The translations under genes and the position numbers were made by a program. From Streptomyces klenkii (GTDB lineage: Bacteria > Actinomycetota > Actinomycetes > Streptomycetales > Streptomycetaceae), in contig NZ_RBAM01000001.1 in the NCBI RefSeq assembly GCF_003626645.1, positions 1 through 64,000 on the forward strand: a stretch of DNA of 64,000 nucleotides, read 5' to 3'. The notes under the pieces were generated by a model that did no database searches, was not told the DNA's origin, and was given only the letters and a program-made list of their open reading frames with translations. This document shows, one piece after another, positions 9,641 to 17,096 of this stretch (position 1 is its first letter; each line of letters begins with the position of its first letter).

Positions 9641-9865
9641 TCAGCCCTCTCCGGGCTTGGACCACACGGCGGGTCCGCCGCCGCGCCAGTCGACCAGGCG
9701 CGGGTCCTCCAGTTGCATGTCGTCCGGGGCGACGCCGGCCCGCCGCAGGAACTCGATCACGTCCACGACGCCGTACGCCACGCCCAGGTTCTCCGCACCG
9801 ACCGTCACCCGCCGGCCGCCCGACGACGACGGCGGGTGCACGACGACGCGTGCAGTACCTGACAT
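9641..9865 (-). CDS. Small conserved hypothetical protein (74 aa)
   Basis: A 74-residue protein with a convincing coding look: the N-terminal beta strands RVVVHPPSSSGGRRVTVGAE lead to an amphipathic helix (VVDVIEFLRRAGV) and a Trp-rich end (VDWRGGGPAVW). The pattern of a strand pair, a helix and a W-x-GGGP-x-VW tail is one I associate with a small Streptomyces family of unknown function. GGAGG lies only one base before the ATG, an unusually short spacing. It sits 131 bases upstream of the ABC-F start and downstream of the prenyltransferase operon, on the same strand. Confidence 0.7.
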   Translation of the reverse strand: MSGTARVVVHPPSSSGGRRVTVGAENLGVAYGVVDVIEFLRRAGVAPDDMQLEDPRLVDWRGGGPAVWSKPGEG

Positions 9866-9976
9866 GCCTCCAGCCTGCGCCCGGATCCGCCCGGACGCAT
9901 CCGGACGTGTCCGGACGCGGACATCGAGGCGCGGTTCGCGCTCATGGACGAGGCGGGCGATATCAACCGGGCGGTA

Positions 9977-10378
9977 TCAGCAGGGCCGCGCCGACCGGGC
10001 CGTGAGGCCGAGCCCCGGTGTGTACGAACCGGAGCCGAGGACGACGGCCCGGCCCGCGTACGACGGGCGCGGGTAGAGGCACCAGGTCTGCCCGGTCTGG
10101 TTCTTCGCGCTGCGGACGGGCGGGTTCAGGCGGGGCGCGGGGCGCTGGAGCATGCTCGCCGGGCCCTCGGCATCGGCCTCCGCCCACGTGCACAGGCCGA
10201 TGACCTGCGGGCAGATGGGGAACCGCGCCTGAGCCCGGCTCTCGGTCCAGCCCGCTGTCCGGCTCTCTGCCTGCCCCGGTGTCCGGCCCTGTGCCGCGGC
10301 CGCCGGCAACAGGACCGACGCTCCCACGACCGCCGCGGCGATCACGGACCTCACTGATTTCCTCGACGCAGGCCTCAC
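9977..10378 (-). CDS. Secreted peptidase-inhibitor I36-like small protein
   Basis: A 133-residue protein with a Sec signal (VRSVIAAAVVGASVLLPAAAAQG) and a mature part with four Cys (FPICPQ, GLCTWA, TWCLYP, terminal Cys) and the end TARSARPC. The GRAVVLGSGSY and TARS patterns match the small secreted peptidase inhibitor I36/crystallin-like family. Its GTG start overlaps the TGA of the DUF2834 gene (GTGA) and AGGAG lies upstream, so it is the last gene of the five-gene prenyltransferase operon. Its place there is odd for a protease inhibitor; it may be a secreted binding protein. Confidence 0.75.
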   Translation of the reverse strand: MRPASRKSVRSVIAAAVVGASVLLPAAAAQGRTPGQAESRTAGWTESRAQARFPICPQVIGLCTWAEADAEGPASMLQRPAPRLNPPVRSAKNQTGQTWCLYPRPSYAGRAVVLGSGSYTPGLGLTARSARPC

Positions 10379-10857
10379 GCCTGTCTCCTCCCGGCTCGCG
10401 GCACTGGCATTCCGTCCGGATGGTGGCCTTTCCTGCCGATAGGCCCGTCAAACAGTGAATCGTCCCGGAGTCCGGCCGGGCCGGTACCGGTACGGGCAGC
10501 CGCGATCTTCAGCTGGCGGACGTACATGAAGACCGAGAAGCTCGCGCACAGCGCCAGCGCCGGGGCGCCCACGATGTACGCCCACACGTAGCGGATCCCG
10601 AGTCGCCGCGACTCGACGATCATGAAGGCCGACAGGGCGGCCCAGATCAGCACCAGGTCGGCGTAGATGAACTGGGAGGCGAGATTGGTCAGGGCGTCGT
10701 GGATGAAGTTCCGTATGACACCGTACGGGCCGGCGTCCAGGTTCTCCCGGACGAAGGCGACGGCCAGCGCCCCCATGATGAGGGTCCCGGCGAGGCCGAA
10801 CAGCCCGTAGAAGAGGCACAGGGAGCGGTCCCGTCCCCGCACGTCGGCGAGTCGCAT
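10375..10857 (-). CDS. DUF2834-like three-helix membrane protein
   Basis: A 160-residue integral membrane protein with three membrane segments (about 13-37, 62-82, 89-113) and a polar C-terminal tail. The arrangement FLxxxxxN...D/ADLxLxWxAxSxFM resembles DUF2834, a family of unknown function. Its ATG overlaps the TGA of the monooxygenase gene by one base (TGATG), and its own stop overlaps the next GTG, so it is translationally coupled on both sides. Small membrane proteins next to prenyltransferases and flavin monooxygenases are sometimes terpene cyclases in meroterpenoid pathways. No catalytic Asp/Glu pattern is certain here, so that role is only a hypothesis. Confidence 0.75.
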   Translation of the reverse strand: MRLADVRGRDRSLCLFYGLFGLAGTLIMGALAVAFVRENLDAGPYGVIRNFIHDALTNLASQFIYADLVLIWAALSAFMIVESRRLGIRYVWAYIVGAPALALCASFSVFMYVRQLKIAAARTGTGPAGLRDDSLFDGPIGRKGHHPDGMPVPRAGRRQA

Positions 10858-12425
10858 CACGCCGGCCTCCGGAGCGGTCGTTCGTCCTCGTGTGCCTTCG
10901 CGTGCGCGCCCTCGTATGCCTCTTCGTGCACGTCGTCGTACGCGCACTCGTACGCGTAGTCGTCGAGGTCGAAGCGCCTGGCCCGCCGGGCGGCCTCGTA
11001 CGTGCTGGCCGGCCGGACGGCAGGCGCGTCCCCGCGCTCGTCGAAGTAGTAGCTGTTCGACACCCGGCAGCTCCCGTGCGAGAACACGGTGTGCGGCATG
11101 CGGCGCAGCGTCTCCCGGAACGACCTGTCGTGCTCCTCCGGCCGGACGACGGCTTGCGTGGCGCGCCGCCGCCGCGCCTCGCCGATCACCCGCAGGGCGT
11201 GGGTGACCTGATAGTCGATCATGCCGAACCACGACCCGCCGGTGAAGGAGTACGGCCCCACGATGAACCACAGGTTCGGGAACCCCTTGACCGACGTCCC
11301 CTCGTACGCCTGGAACCGCTCGGTCCGCCAGAACTCCTTGAGTTCGCGGCCGCCGGCGCCGTGCACCGGGAAGGGCGGGAGGTTCTCCAGGGTCTGGAAG
11401 CCGGTGGCCAGCAGCAGCACGTCGAACCTCTGCTCGTCGCCGTCCGCCGTACGGATGCCGGTCGCGGTGATCCGCTCGATGGGCTCGGTCACGAGACGGA
11501 CGTTGTCGCGGGTGAAGGCCCGCCAGTAGCCCTTGCCGAACGACGGCCGCTTGCAGCCCAGCCGGTACGCGGGGGTGAGCTTGCCCATCAGCTCGCGGTC
11601 GCCCCTGACCTGCCTGCGCAGGTAGAGCCGGGAGGCCGCTTCCCCGGCCTTCACCAGGAAGGGGAACCGGCGGTGGTGGATCATGGCGATCACGAAGCCG
11701 ACTTCCGTCGCGGTGTCCGTGACCAGCCGGATCGCCCGCTGCGTCCACGGTGCCGCCCCGAACAGCCGGCGGACGGGCTCCGGAACGGCGAAGTCCGGCT
11801 TGGGGAAGACCCAGATGGGGGTGCGCTGGTAGACGTGGAGCGACTCCACCCGCGGGGCGATCTCCGGGATCACCTGGACCGCTGACGCGCCGGTGCCGAT
11901 CAGTCCCACGCTCCGGCCGGCCAGCTTAAGGGACGGATCCCAGTGCGCGGTGTGCAGGACGTCGCCCATGAAGGAATCCAGCCCCTCGATGGCGGGGCGC
12001 TTCGGCTCGGTGAGCCAGCCGGTGGCGCAGATGACGAACCGGGCCGTCATGGCGGTGCCGTCGGCAAGCGAAATCCGCCACAGGTGGTGCGGCTCGCTGT
12101 ATTCGGCGCGTACGACTTTCGCGCCGAAGCGTAAATGGGGCCGGAGACCGTATTTGTCGATGCAGTGCTCCGCGTACGCCTTCAGCTCCGCTCCGGGAGG
12201 GAAGATCCTGGACCAGGACGGAAAGGGTTCGAAGGCGTAGGAGTAGGAGAAGGAGGTGATGTCCACGGCGATTCCGGGATACCTGTTGGTGTGCCAGGAA
12301 CCGCCGGCTCCGTCCTGCTGGTCGATGACGGCGAAGTCTTCGATGCCGGCCCGGCGCAGGCGGATACCCGCGCCTATTCCGGCGAATCCCGCGCCTATCA
12401 CCAGCACTTCGTGATCCGGTGTCAC
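10857..12425 (-). CDS. Flavin monooxygenase of the Baeyer-Villiger type (TTA codon)
   Basis: A 522-residue FAD/NADPH monooxygenase. GAGFAG (residues 11-16) binds FAD, FMGDVLHTAHWD (152-163) fits the Baeyer-Villiger fingerprint F-x-G-x3-H-x3-W-D, and GTGASA (177-182) begins the NADPH site; ATGF near 345 is the second conserved dinucleotide motif. The family inserts oxygen into ketones or oxidises N/S atoms. Codon 98 is TTA (12132-12134), so translation likely depends on bldA tRNA. The last 40 residues are an acidic/His-rich imperfect repeat (DDVHEEAYEGAHAKAHEDE) absent from the enzyme core. It lies 21 bases after the prenyltransferase gene in the same operon. Confidence 0.9.
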   Translation of the reverse strand: MTPDHEVLVIGAGFAGIGAGIRLRRAGIEDFAVIDQQDGAGGSWHTNRYPGIAVDITSFSYSYAFEPFPSWSRIFPPGAELKAYAEHCIDKYGLRPHLRFGAKVVRAEYSEPHHLWRISLADGTAMTARFVICATGWLTEPKRPAIEGLDSFMGDVLHTAHWDPSLKLAGRSVGLIGTGASAVQVIPEIAPRVESLHVYQRTPIWVFPKPDFAVPEPVRRLFGAAPWTQRAIRLVTDTATEVGFVIAMIHHRRFPFLVKAGEAASRLYLRRQVRGDRELMGKLTPAYRLGCKRPSFGKGYWRAFTRDNVRLVTEPIERITATGIRTADGDEQRFDVLLLATGFQTLENLPPFPVHGAGGRELKEFWRTERFQAYEGTSVKGFPNLWFIVGPYSFTGGSWFGMIDYQVTHALRVIGEARRRRATQAVVRPEEHDRSFRETLRRMPHTVFSHGSCRVSNSYYFDERGDAPAVRPASTYEAARRARRFDLDDYAYECAYDDVHEEAYEGAHAKAHEDERPLRRPA

Positions 12426-12446
12426 TGATGTCTCTCCTTCGGCTGG

Positions 12447-13361
12447 TTACAGGGCGAGGCCGATCGCCAGGAGGGTCCCGAACGCGAGCAGCAGCAGGCA
12501 GGTGTGCTCCAGCGCCGCTATCAGGTCGCTTCCGCGCGCCCCGCCCAGCACCCGGCGCAGCGGGAAGACGGCGGACGGGACCGCGGCGATCACCAGCAGT
12601 GCCCAGGGCCGGGCGCCGGCCAGGAGCAGCGCGGACGCGAAGGCGGCGGCGACGCAGAGCGCGTAGTACGCGCGGGTGCGCTTGTCGCCCAGCAGCACGG
12701 CGACGGTGATCTTTCCCGCGGCGGCGTCGGTCCGTATGTCGCGGAGGTTGTTCGTCGTCAGCAGCGCGCAGGCCAGCAGGCCGATCGGCACGGACGCGCC
12801 GAGGGCGAGCGGGGGCACGCGGCCGAGCTGGACGGCGGCTGTGGCGCACACGGCGATGACGCCGTGGAAGAGGAAGATGCTGAGGTCGCCGAGCGCCCGG
12901 TAGCCGTAGGGCCGGGGGCCGCCGGTGTAGAACCAGCCGGCGAGCCCGCAGTACGCCGTCACGGCGAGCATCCACCAGGAGACCGTCACGGCCAGGACCG
13001 CTCCTGCCAGGATCGCGACGGCGTACAGGAACATGCCGAAGCGCAGCACCTGTTGGGGCGAAGCCTGCCCGGAGCCCACGAGCCGGGCCGGCCCCAGGCG
13101 CTCGTCGTCGGTTCCCCGCACTCCGTCGCTGTAGTCGTTGAAGAAGTTCGTGCCGAGGACGAAGCCCAGCAGGAACAGCAGCGTCAGGACGGTGCGCCAC
13201 CAGCTGACGTGACCGAGCGAATGGGCGATGCCCTCCCCGACCGCGATCGGAGCCAAGGTCACGGGCAGGGTCTTCAGCCGGGCGCCGACCAGCCATGCCC
13301 GCACCGCGCCGCTCCGGGCCGGCCGCTGTTGCTGTTGCTGATGATGAACGGTCGTCGTCAT
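12447..13361 (-). CDS. UbiA-family prenyltransferase, MenA-like
   Basis: A 304-residue membrane enzyme with about eight or nine helices. The first Asp-rich motif is NDYSDG (75-80), followed by RGTDDERLGPARLVGSG, the MenA (1,4-dihydroxy-2-naphthoate polyprenyltransferase) signature; the second is NNLRDIRTD (204-212). Such enzymes transfer a polyprenyl chain from its diphosphate to an aromatic ring using Mg2+. Streptomycetes usually make menaquinone by the futalosine route, so a MenA-like enzyme coupled to a monooxygenase is more likely specialised. The N-terminus has a His/Gln run (HHQQQQQ). Its ATG overlaps the methyltransferase stop by 4 bases. Confidence 0.9.
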   Translation of the reverse strand: MTTTVHHQQQQQRPARSGAVRAWLVGARLKTLPVTLAPIAVGEGIAHSLGHVSWWRTVLTLLFLLGFVLGTNFFNDYSDGVRGTDDERLGPARLVGSGQASPQQVLRFGMFLYAVAILAGAVLAVTVSWWMLAVTAYCGLAGWFYTGGPRPYGYRALGDLSIFLFHGVIAVCATAAVQLGRVPPLALGASVPIGLLACALLTTNNLRDIRTDAAAGKITVAVLLGDKRTRAYYALCVAAAFASALLLAGARPWALLVIAAVPSAVFPLRRVLGGARGSDLIAALEHTCLLLLAFGTLLAIGLAL

Positions 13362-14095
13362 CGCTTCGTCCCCACTCCGAGGTAGAGGACGGAAGTGGAC
13401 GTGATGGGCACCATGCGGACCTCCTCGCGTCGTCCGGCCAGATAGCGGATGAAGTCACGGAACCGCGGACGCAGCCCGAGCAGCCGCAGCTCCACGCCGT
13501 GCGCCCGCGCGACGCGGGTCAGGCGTTCCCGGTTGACGAAGAGGCGGTGGTCGTGGGTGCCGCGGGCGGGCCTGCCCGGAAGGGGCAGGTTCTCGGCGAG
13601 CGTGATGGCGACCAGCCGGGCGGTCCGGGTGTCGGGGATCGTGTCGACGATCAGCGTGCCGCCGGGGCGCAGGACCCGGCACAGCTCCGCCACCACGGCG
13701 TAGGGATCCGGTACGTGTTCGAGGCATTGCCCCGCCGTGACGACGTCGAAGGACGCGTCGGCGAACGGAAGCCGGGTGATGTCGGCGCGGGCGACCGCGT
13801 CGAAGCCGTGCCCGAGCGCTTCCTTGAGCGCCATGGCCGACAAGTCCACGCCGAACACGCGATATCCCTTGCCGGCCAGATGCGGACCGAAAAGGCCGCC
13901 CCCGCAGGCGACGTCGAGCAGCCGGGCCTGCGGGATATCGGCACCGCCGTCAGCGGTATTGGCAGCGGGAACGAATTCTGCGCGGGCCCGGGCGATCCAG
14001 CCGAGCGGCGCAAGCGGCCCGCGGGGGTCCCACCATTGACCGGCGAGACCGTCGTAATCGGAGATGAAATTCCGTCTGTACCCTGACACAACCAC
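13358..14095 (-). CDS. SAM-dependent methyltransferase, UbiG-like
   Basis: Motif I is LLDVACGGGLFGPHLA, motif post-I VFGVDLSA, motif II DVVTAGQCLEHV, and motif III LRPGGTLIVDT. The opening NFISDYDGLAGQWWDPRGPLAPLGWI is the UbiG/polyprenyl-quinone O-methyltransferase pattern (start and middle read separately), so it probably methylates a hydroxyl of a prenylated ring. The start is uncertain: the open frame reaches a GTG at 14254, but the first 50 residues of that version are basic and not domain-like. A GTG at 14095 (245 residues) or 14089 fits the family better. First gene of the prenyltransferase operon; stop overlaps the next ATG. Confidence 0.85.
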   Translation of the reverse strand: MVVSGYRRNFISDYDGLAGQWWDPRGPLAPLGWIARARAEFVPAANTADGGADIPQARLLDVACGGGLFGPHLAGKGYRVFGVDLSAMALKEALGHGFDAVARADITRLPFADASFDVVTAGQCLEHVPDPYAVVAELCRVLRPGGTLIVDTIPDTRTARLVAITLAENLPLPGRPARGTHDHRLFVNRERLTRVARAHGVELRLLGLRPRFRDFIRYLAGRREEVRMVPITSTSVLYLGVGTKR

Positions 14096-14446
14096 CGTCC
14101 GGGGTGGATCCGGGCCAAGTTTTTCCGGAGCCTTGGCATCAGCTGTGAAGCGGCCTTTCGGAGGCCGTTTCCACAGGCTAGGGCGACGGGTACGGTGGTG
14201 GCCAGAATTCACGCCCCGTTGCCCGCTTAGCCTGTCAGGTGCGACGCGGGCCACACGGAGCAGCTAAGGCTACGGCTGACGGCTTCGGCCGGAACTTCGT
14301 TGGGCCGTAGGGGGTAATGAGCCCGGCGGCCCTCCGCGCCTCCCGCGGGACCACCCGTACCGCGGTGAACAATCGCCATCACCGCGGCGGCAGGACCCAG
14401 GTGCCGGCGCGCGCGTGCGTGTCAGCGATGCCGAGGGGAACGACCG

Positions 14447-15217
14447 ATGGACTCAGCAGGACATCCGCATCGCCGGGCGATGCTCGCCGGCGGTCTCGCG
14501 GCCGCCGCCGCGGCCGTGCTCTCGGGGTGCGCGAAGGACACCGGGCAGGCGAAGAGCGCGGGGAAGGCGGCGGCCGCCGACCTGAAGGCGACGCCCGCGT
14601 CGCCGACCGTGCGCCCGGTCACGTCCAAGGAGGCGCTCGCGCGGCTGCTGGAGGGCAACGAGCGCTGGGTGACCGGAAGGCTCCAGCACCCCGACCGCGA
14701 CCCGGACCGCCGCCAGTTCGTGGCCCAGACGCAGGAGCCGTACGGGGTGATCCTCTCCTGCATCGACTCCCGCGTGCCCCCCGAGCTCCTCTTCGACACC
14801 GGCCTCGGCGACCTCTACGTGCTGCGCACCGGCGCGCAGGCGGTCGGGCCGGTGGTCACCGGATCCGTCGAGTACGGACCCATGACGACCGGTACGCCGC
14901 TGATCGTCGTCCTCGGGCACCAGCGCTGCGGCGCGGCGAAGGCGGCGTACGACGCCCTGCGCGACGGCGCGACCCTGCCCGGCAACCTGCAAGCGCTCGT
15001 CGAGGCCCTGCAACCGGCGTACAAGAAGACCCTCAAGCACCGCGGCCCCGACCCCGTCGACACCATGATCCGCATCCAGTCCGAGCTGACCGCGGCCGAC
15101 CTGCGCTCCAACAAGGACCTCTCCCCGCTGGTGAAGAAGGGCGCGCTCGCGGTGGTCAGCGCCTACTACTCGCTCGACACGGGCCGCGTCGACATCCTCA
15201 GCGGCGCCCCTGCCTGA
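14447..15217 (+). CDS. Beta-carbonic anhydrase with lipoprotein/Tat-like signal
   Basis: A 256-residue beta-class carbonic anhydrase. The zinc ligands are visible: SCIDSR (Cys105, Asp107-Arg109 dyad) and GHQRCGA (His158, Cys161). The N-terminus has HRRAMLAGGLAAAAAAVLSGC, a twin-Arg start with a lipobox (LSGC, Cys28), so it is predicted to be exported and lipid-anchored. The family hydrates CO2; an external enzyme would supply bicarbonate or buffer the cell surface. It is divergent from the prenyltransferase operon, separated by about 190 bases (or 350 with the shorter methyltransferase start). A ribosome site is weak (GAGGGGAACG). Confidence 0.92.
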   Translation: MDSAGHPHRRAMLAGGLAAAAAAVLSGCAKDTGQAKSAGKAAAADLKATPASPTVRPVTSKEALARLLEGNERWVTGRLQHPDRDPDRRQFVAQTQEPYGVILSCIDSRVPPELLFDTGLGDLYVLRTGAQAVGPVVTGSVEYGPMTTGTPLIVVLGHQRCGAAKAAYDALRDGATLPGNLQALVEALQPAYKKTLKHRGPDPVDTMIRIQSELTAADLRSNKDLSPLVKKGALAVVSAYYSLDTGRVDILSGAPA

Positions 15218-15332
15218 GCCGCCCCGCGGGTGTTCCGCACGGCGTGAGGGACCGGCCGGGGAGGCCGTGGCCGCTCGATAGGCTCGGCGCCTCTCCGCTC
15301 GCCACCCTCCGCAGGAAGACGCAGGCACCACG

Positions 15333-16262
15333 ATGAAGACATGGGACAGGACGCTCACCGCCGCGGGCATACACGGCCCGCGGCTGCGGGACGACTACAC
15401 CCGGCAGCGCTCCCTGGTCGCGGCCTACCGGCGGCACGCCTACGTGGCCGTACGTCTCCTGCTGCCCGCGGAGGTCGTTCCGCACGTCATCGCCGCGACC
15501 GCGTTCATGCACCACACGGACACGCTTCTCGACCAGGGCGCGGCGGAGGCGGGGAACGCGGCCGCGGAGGACGCCGCGGCGTGGGAGAAGGAGGTCGCCG
15601 ACGCTCTGGCCTCCGGGGAGAGCGGGCACCCGGTGCTGCGCGCGCTGCTGCACACCGTCTCCGTCCACCCCCGCATGAAGGGCCACATCGAGGAGTTCCT
15701 CGCCGGGGCCTCCCTGGACCGGGACTTCACCGGATTCGCCGACGAGGCCGGGTACCAGCGCTACGTCGACGCGTACGCGCTGCCGGCGTTCATGCTCGTG
15801 GCCTGTCTCCTGCTGGGACCGGACACCGGCGCCGGGACCGACGGCGCCGCCGGCAGCCGCGCGCTGTGCCGGGCCTACATCGACGGGAGCCAGCGGCTCG
15901 ACTTCGTCAACGATCTCGCCGAGGACCTGCGGGACGGGCGGCTCGCCCTTCCCGCGGAGGCGCTGGAGCGGCACGGCGTGTCCCGCGCCGACCTGGAGCG
16001 GGGACGGGACACGCCGGGGACGCGGGCCCTGCTGGCGGCCTCGCTGGACCGGGCGCGGCGCGATCTGCTGGCCAGCCGGCGGCTGCCGGGCTTCGCGCCG
16101 CCCGCCCACCGCGCGTTCATCCGGGCGTTCGTCTCCCTGGAGGTGCTCACCGCCGACGCGGCCCTGAGGAAGGGCGTCGCGCTGTTCGGCGGGCCGGCGC
16201 GCCCCGCCGTGCCCGCCGCGCTCGGGGTGCTCCTCCGGGAGTACGGCAGGCGGGGGCGCTGA
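15333..16262 (+). CDS. Squalene/phytoene synthase-like enzyme
   Basis: A 309-residue class I prenyl-condensing enzyme. Both Asp-rich motifs are present and correctly spaced: DTLLD (63-67) and DFVNDLAED (190-198); between them, YQRYVDAYA (141-149) replaces the usual Y-x-x-Y-C-x-x-V-A. Squalene and phytoene synthases join two prenyl diphosphates head to head. There is no phytoene desaturase, squalene cyclase or partner synthase next to it, which is unusual, so it may be a specialised terpene synthase of this fold. AGGAAG lies upstream of the ATG. It is 116 bases after the carbonic anhydrase on the same strand. Confidence 0.88.
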   Translation: MKTWDRTLTAAGIHGPRLRDDYTRQRSLVAAYRRHAYVAVRLLLPAEVVPHVIAATAFMHHTDTLLDQGAAEAGNAAAEDAAAWEKEVADALASGESGHPVLRALLHTVSVHPRMKGHIEEFLAGASLDRDFTGFADEAGYQRYVDAYALPAFMLVACLLLGPDTGAGTDGAAGSRALCRAYIDGSQRLDFVNDLAEDLRDGRLALPAEALERHGVSRADLERGRDTPGTRALLAASLDRARRDLLASRRLPGFAPPAHRAFIRAFVSLEVLTADAALRKGVALFGGPARPAVPAALGVLLREYGRRGR

Positions 16263-16482
16263 CGTGCGGGATGCGTGCGCCGGTGTCCTCCAGGTGGCTG
16301 GTCGTCGCGCCGTGGTTCCCCGGCGAGGCGCATCCCGGTGCGTTAGTGTGTGGGCTCGTCGGCCGGCCGCCCGGTGAGCGGCGGCCCTGCCGTCGCACGG
16401 CCGTGCCGTCACGCGGCGCGGGCGGAGGTGAGCCCGCCGCGGGACCGGAGTCCCGCGACGGGCAGCCGAAGGGTTGGCTCCA

Positions 16483-16507
16483 CGGGGCGTACTGGTGATA
16501 CGCCCCG
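16483..16507. terminator. Intrinsic terminator
   Basis: CGGGGCGTA (16483-16491) pairs perfectly with TACGCCCCG (16499-16507), loop of 7. It lies 5 bases beyond the stop of the small minus-strand gene at 16512 and may also end the squalene synthase-like gene from the other side. Confidence 0.7.
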
Positions 16508-16511
16508 CGGG

Positions 16512-16646
16512 TCATCCCCTGCCGGCCATCACCAGGGCCAGCGTGGTCATGGCCGTCAGCAGTTCCACCCACGGCGTCACTGCTCGGGCCACGCTGCGGA
16601 CCAGGTTCCAGTCGACCGGCGCTTTCGGCCTTCTGTGCTGCACCAT
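16512..16646 (-). CDS. Small single-pass membrane protein (44 aa)
   Basis: A 44-residue protein starting MVQHRRPKAPVDWNLVRSVA, with a basic N-terminal half and a hydrophobic C-terminal helix (TPWVELLTAMTTLALVMAG). The ATG at 16646 has a good ribosome site (GAGGAAAGG, 8 bases upstream) and a terminator follows directly, so this is a complete monocistronic unit. A longer frame to 16883 lacks a ribosome site. I do not recognise the family. Small basic single-helix proteins of this type can be membrane regulators or toxins of type I systems, but no antitoxin RNA is evident. Confidence 0.6.
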   Translation of the reverse strand: MVQHRRPKAPVDWNLVRSVARAVTPWVELLTAMTTLALVMAGRG

Positions 16647-17096
16647 GTGTGCGCCTTTCCTCGGACCACGAGACCCGCCGGCCGGCGAGACCCTGAGAGA
16701 GCCCTCGGGTGCGGCAGCGCTACCGGCCCCGCCCGAGACCCCTGGGTGAGGCCCCGACGCGACAGGTTGACCCGACGTCAGCGCTGGTACGGCACAAGGT
16801 GACTTTATCGGTGAAGCACCCGAATGCGGGGCATTTGGCAGATGAACGTCGGCGAGTCCCTTCCTCCGCAGGAGTGGGGTCACGGCCCGGACGTCTCAGC
16901 GGATATCGGCGGACATCACAGGAGACATGGGGAAGAAGTAACGAAAATGGCCCGGAAAGCCGCCCTTTTGGGAGACGCTTCCGCCGGGAGAAACAAGACT
17001 TGAGCCCCCTTCCCCTTTCGGGCGGCCGTCGAGGAGCCTTCTCGTATCGAGGAGGTCCGGCACGCCGGACCTGAACGAGTTCGGAGGGGTCACCCC
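16647..17096. other. 450-base gap without a gene
   Basis: No open frame with coding character was found. A plausible TTGACC -35 element is near 16770. The last 45 bases hold a 20-bp palindrome (17053-17072, AGGTCCGGC-AC-GCCGGACCT) directly before the ribosome site of the MBL gene, which could be an operator or an RNA hairpin. Confidence 0.5.
17053..17072. repeat. Near-perfect 20-bp palindrome upstream of the MBL gene
   Basis: Two 9-bp arms, AGGTCCGGC and GCCGGACCT, separated by AC, end about 10 bases before the GGAGGGG ribosome site of the MBL gene. As RNA it would form a stable hairpin close to the start; as DNA it is the right size for a repressor dimer. Confidence 0.5.

Noticed and set aside
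10890..11885. Plus-strand open frame opposite the monooxygenase gene
   Set aside because: Antisense shadow of a gene with complete FAD and BVMO motifs.
11920..11935. Possible second TTA codon in the monooxygenase gene (CTTAAG)
   Set aside because: In the reading frame it is CTT-AAG (Leu-Lys), not TTA.
16263..16482. Structured non-coding RNA between the squalene synthase-like gene and the small membrane protein
   Set aside because: There are partial inverted repeats (CGGGATGCG with CGCATCCCG) but GC-rich DNA gives many by chance, and no known RNA pattern fits.
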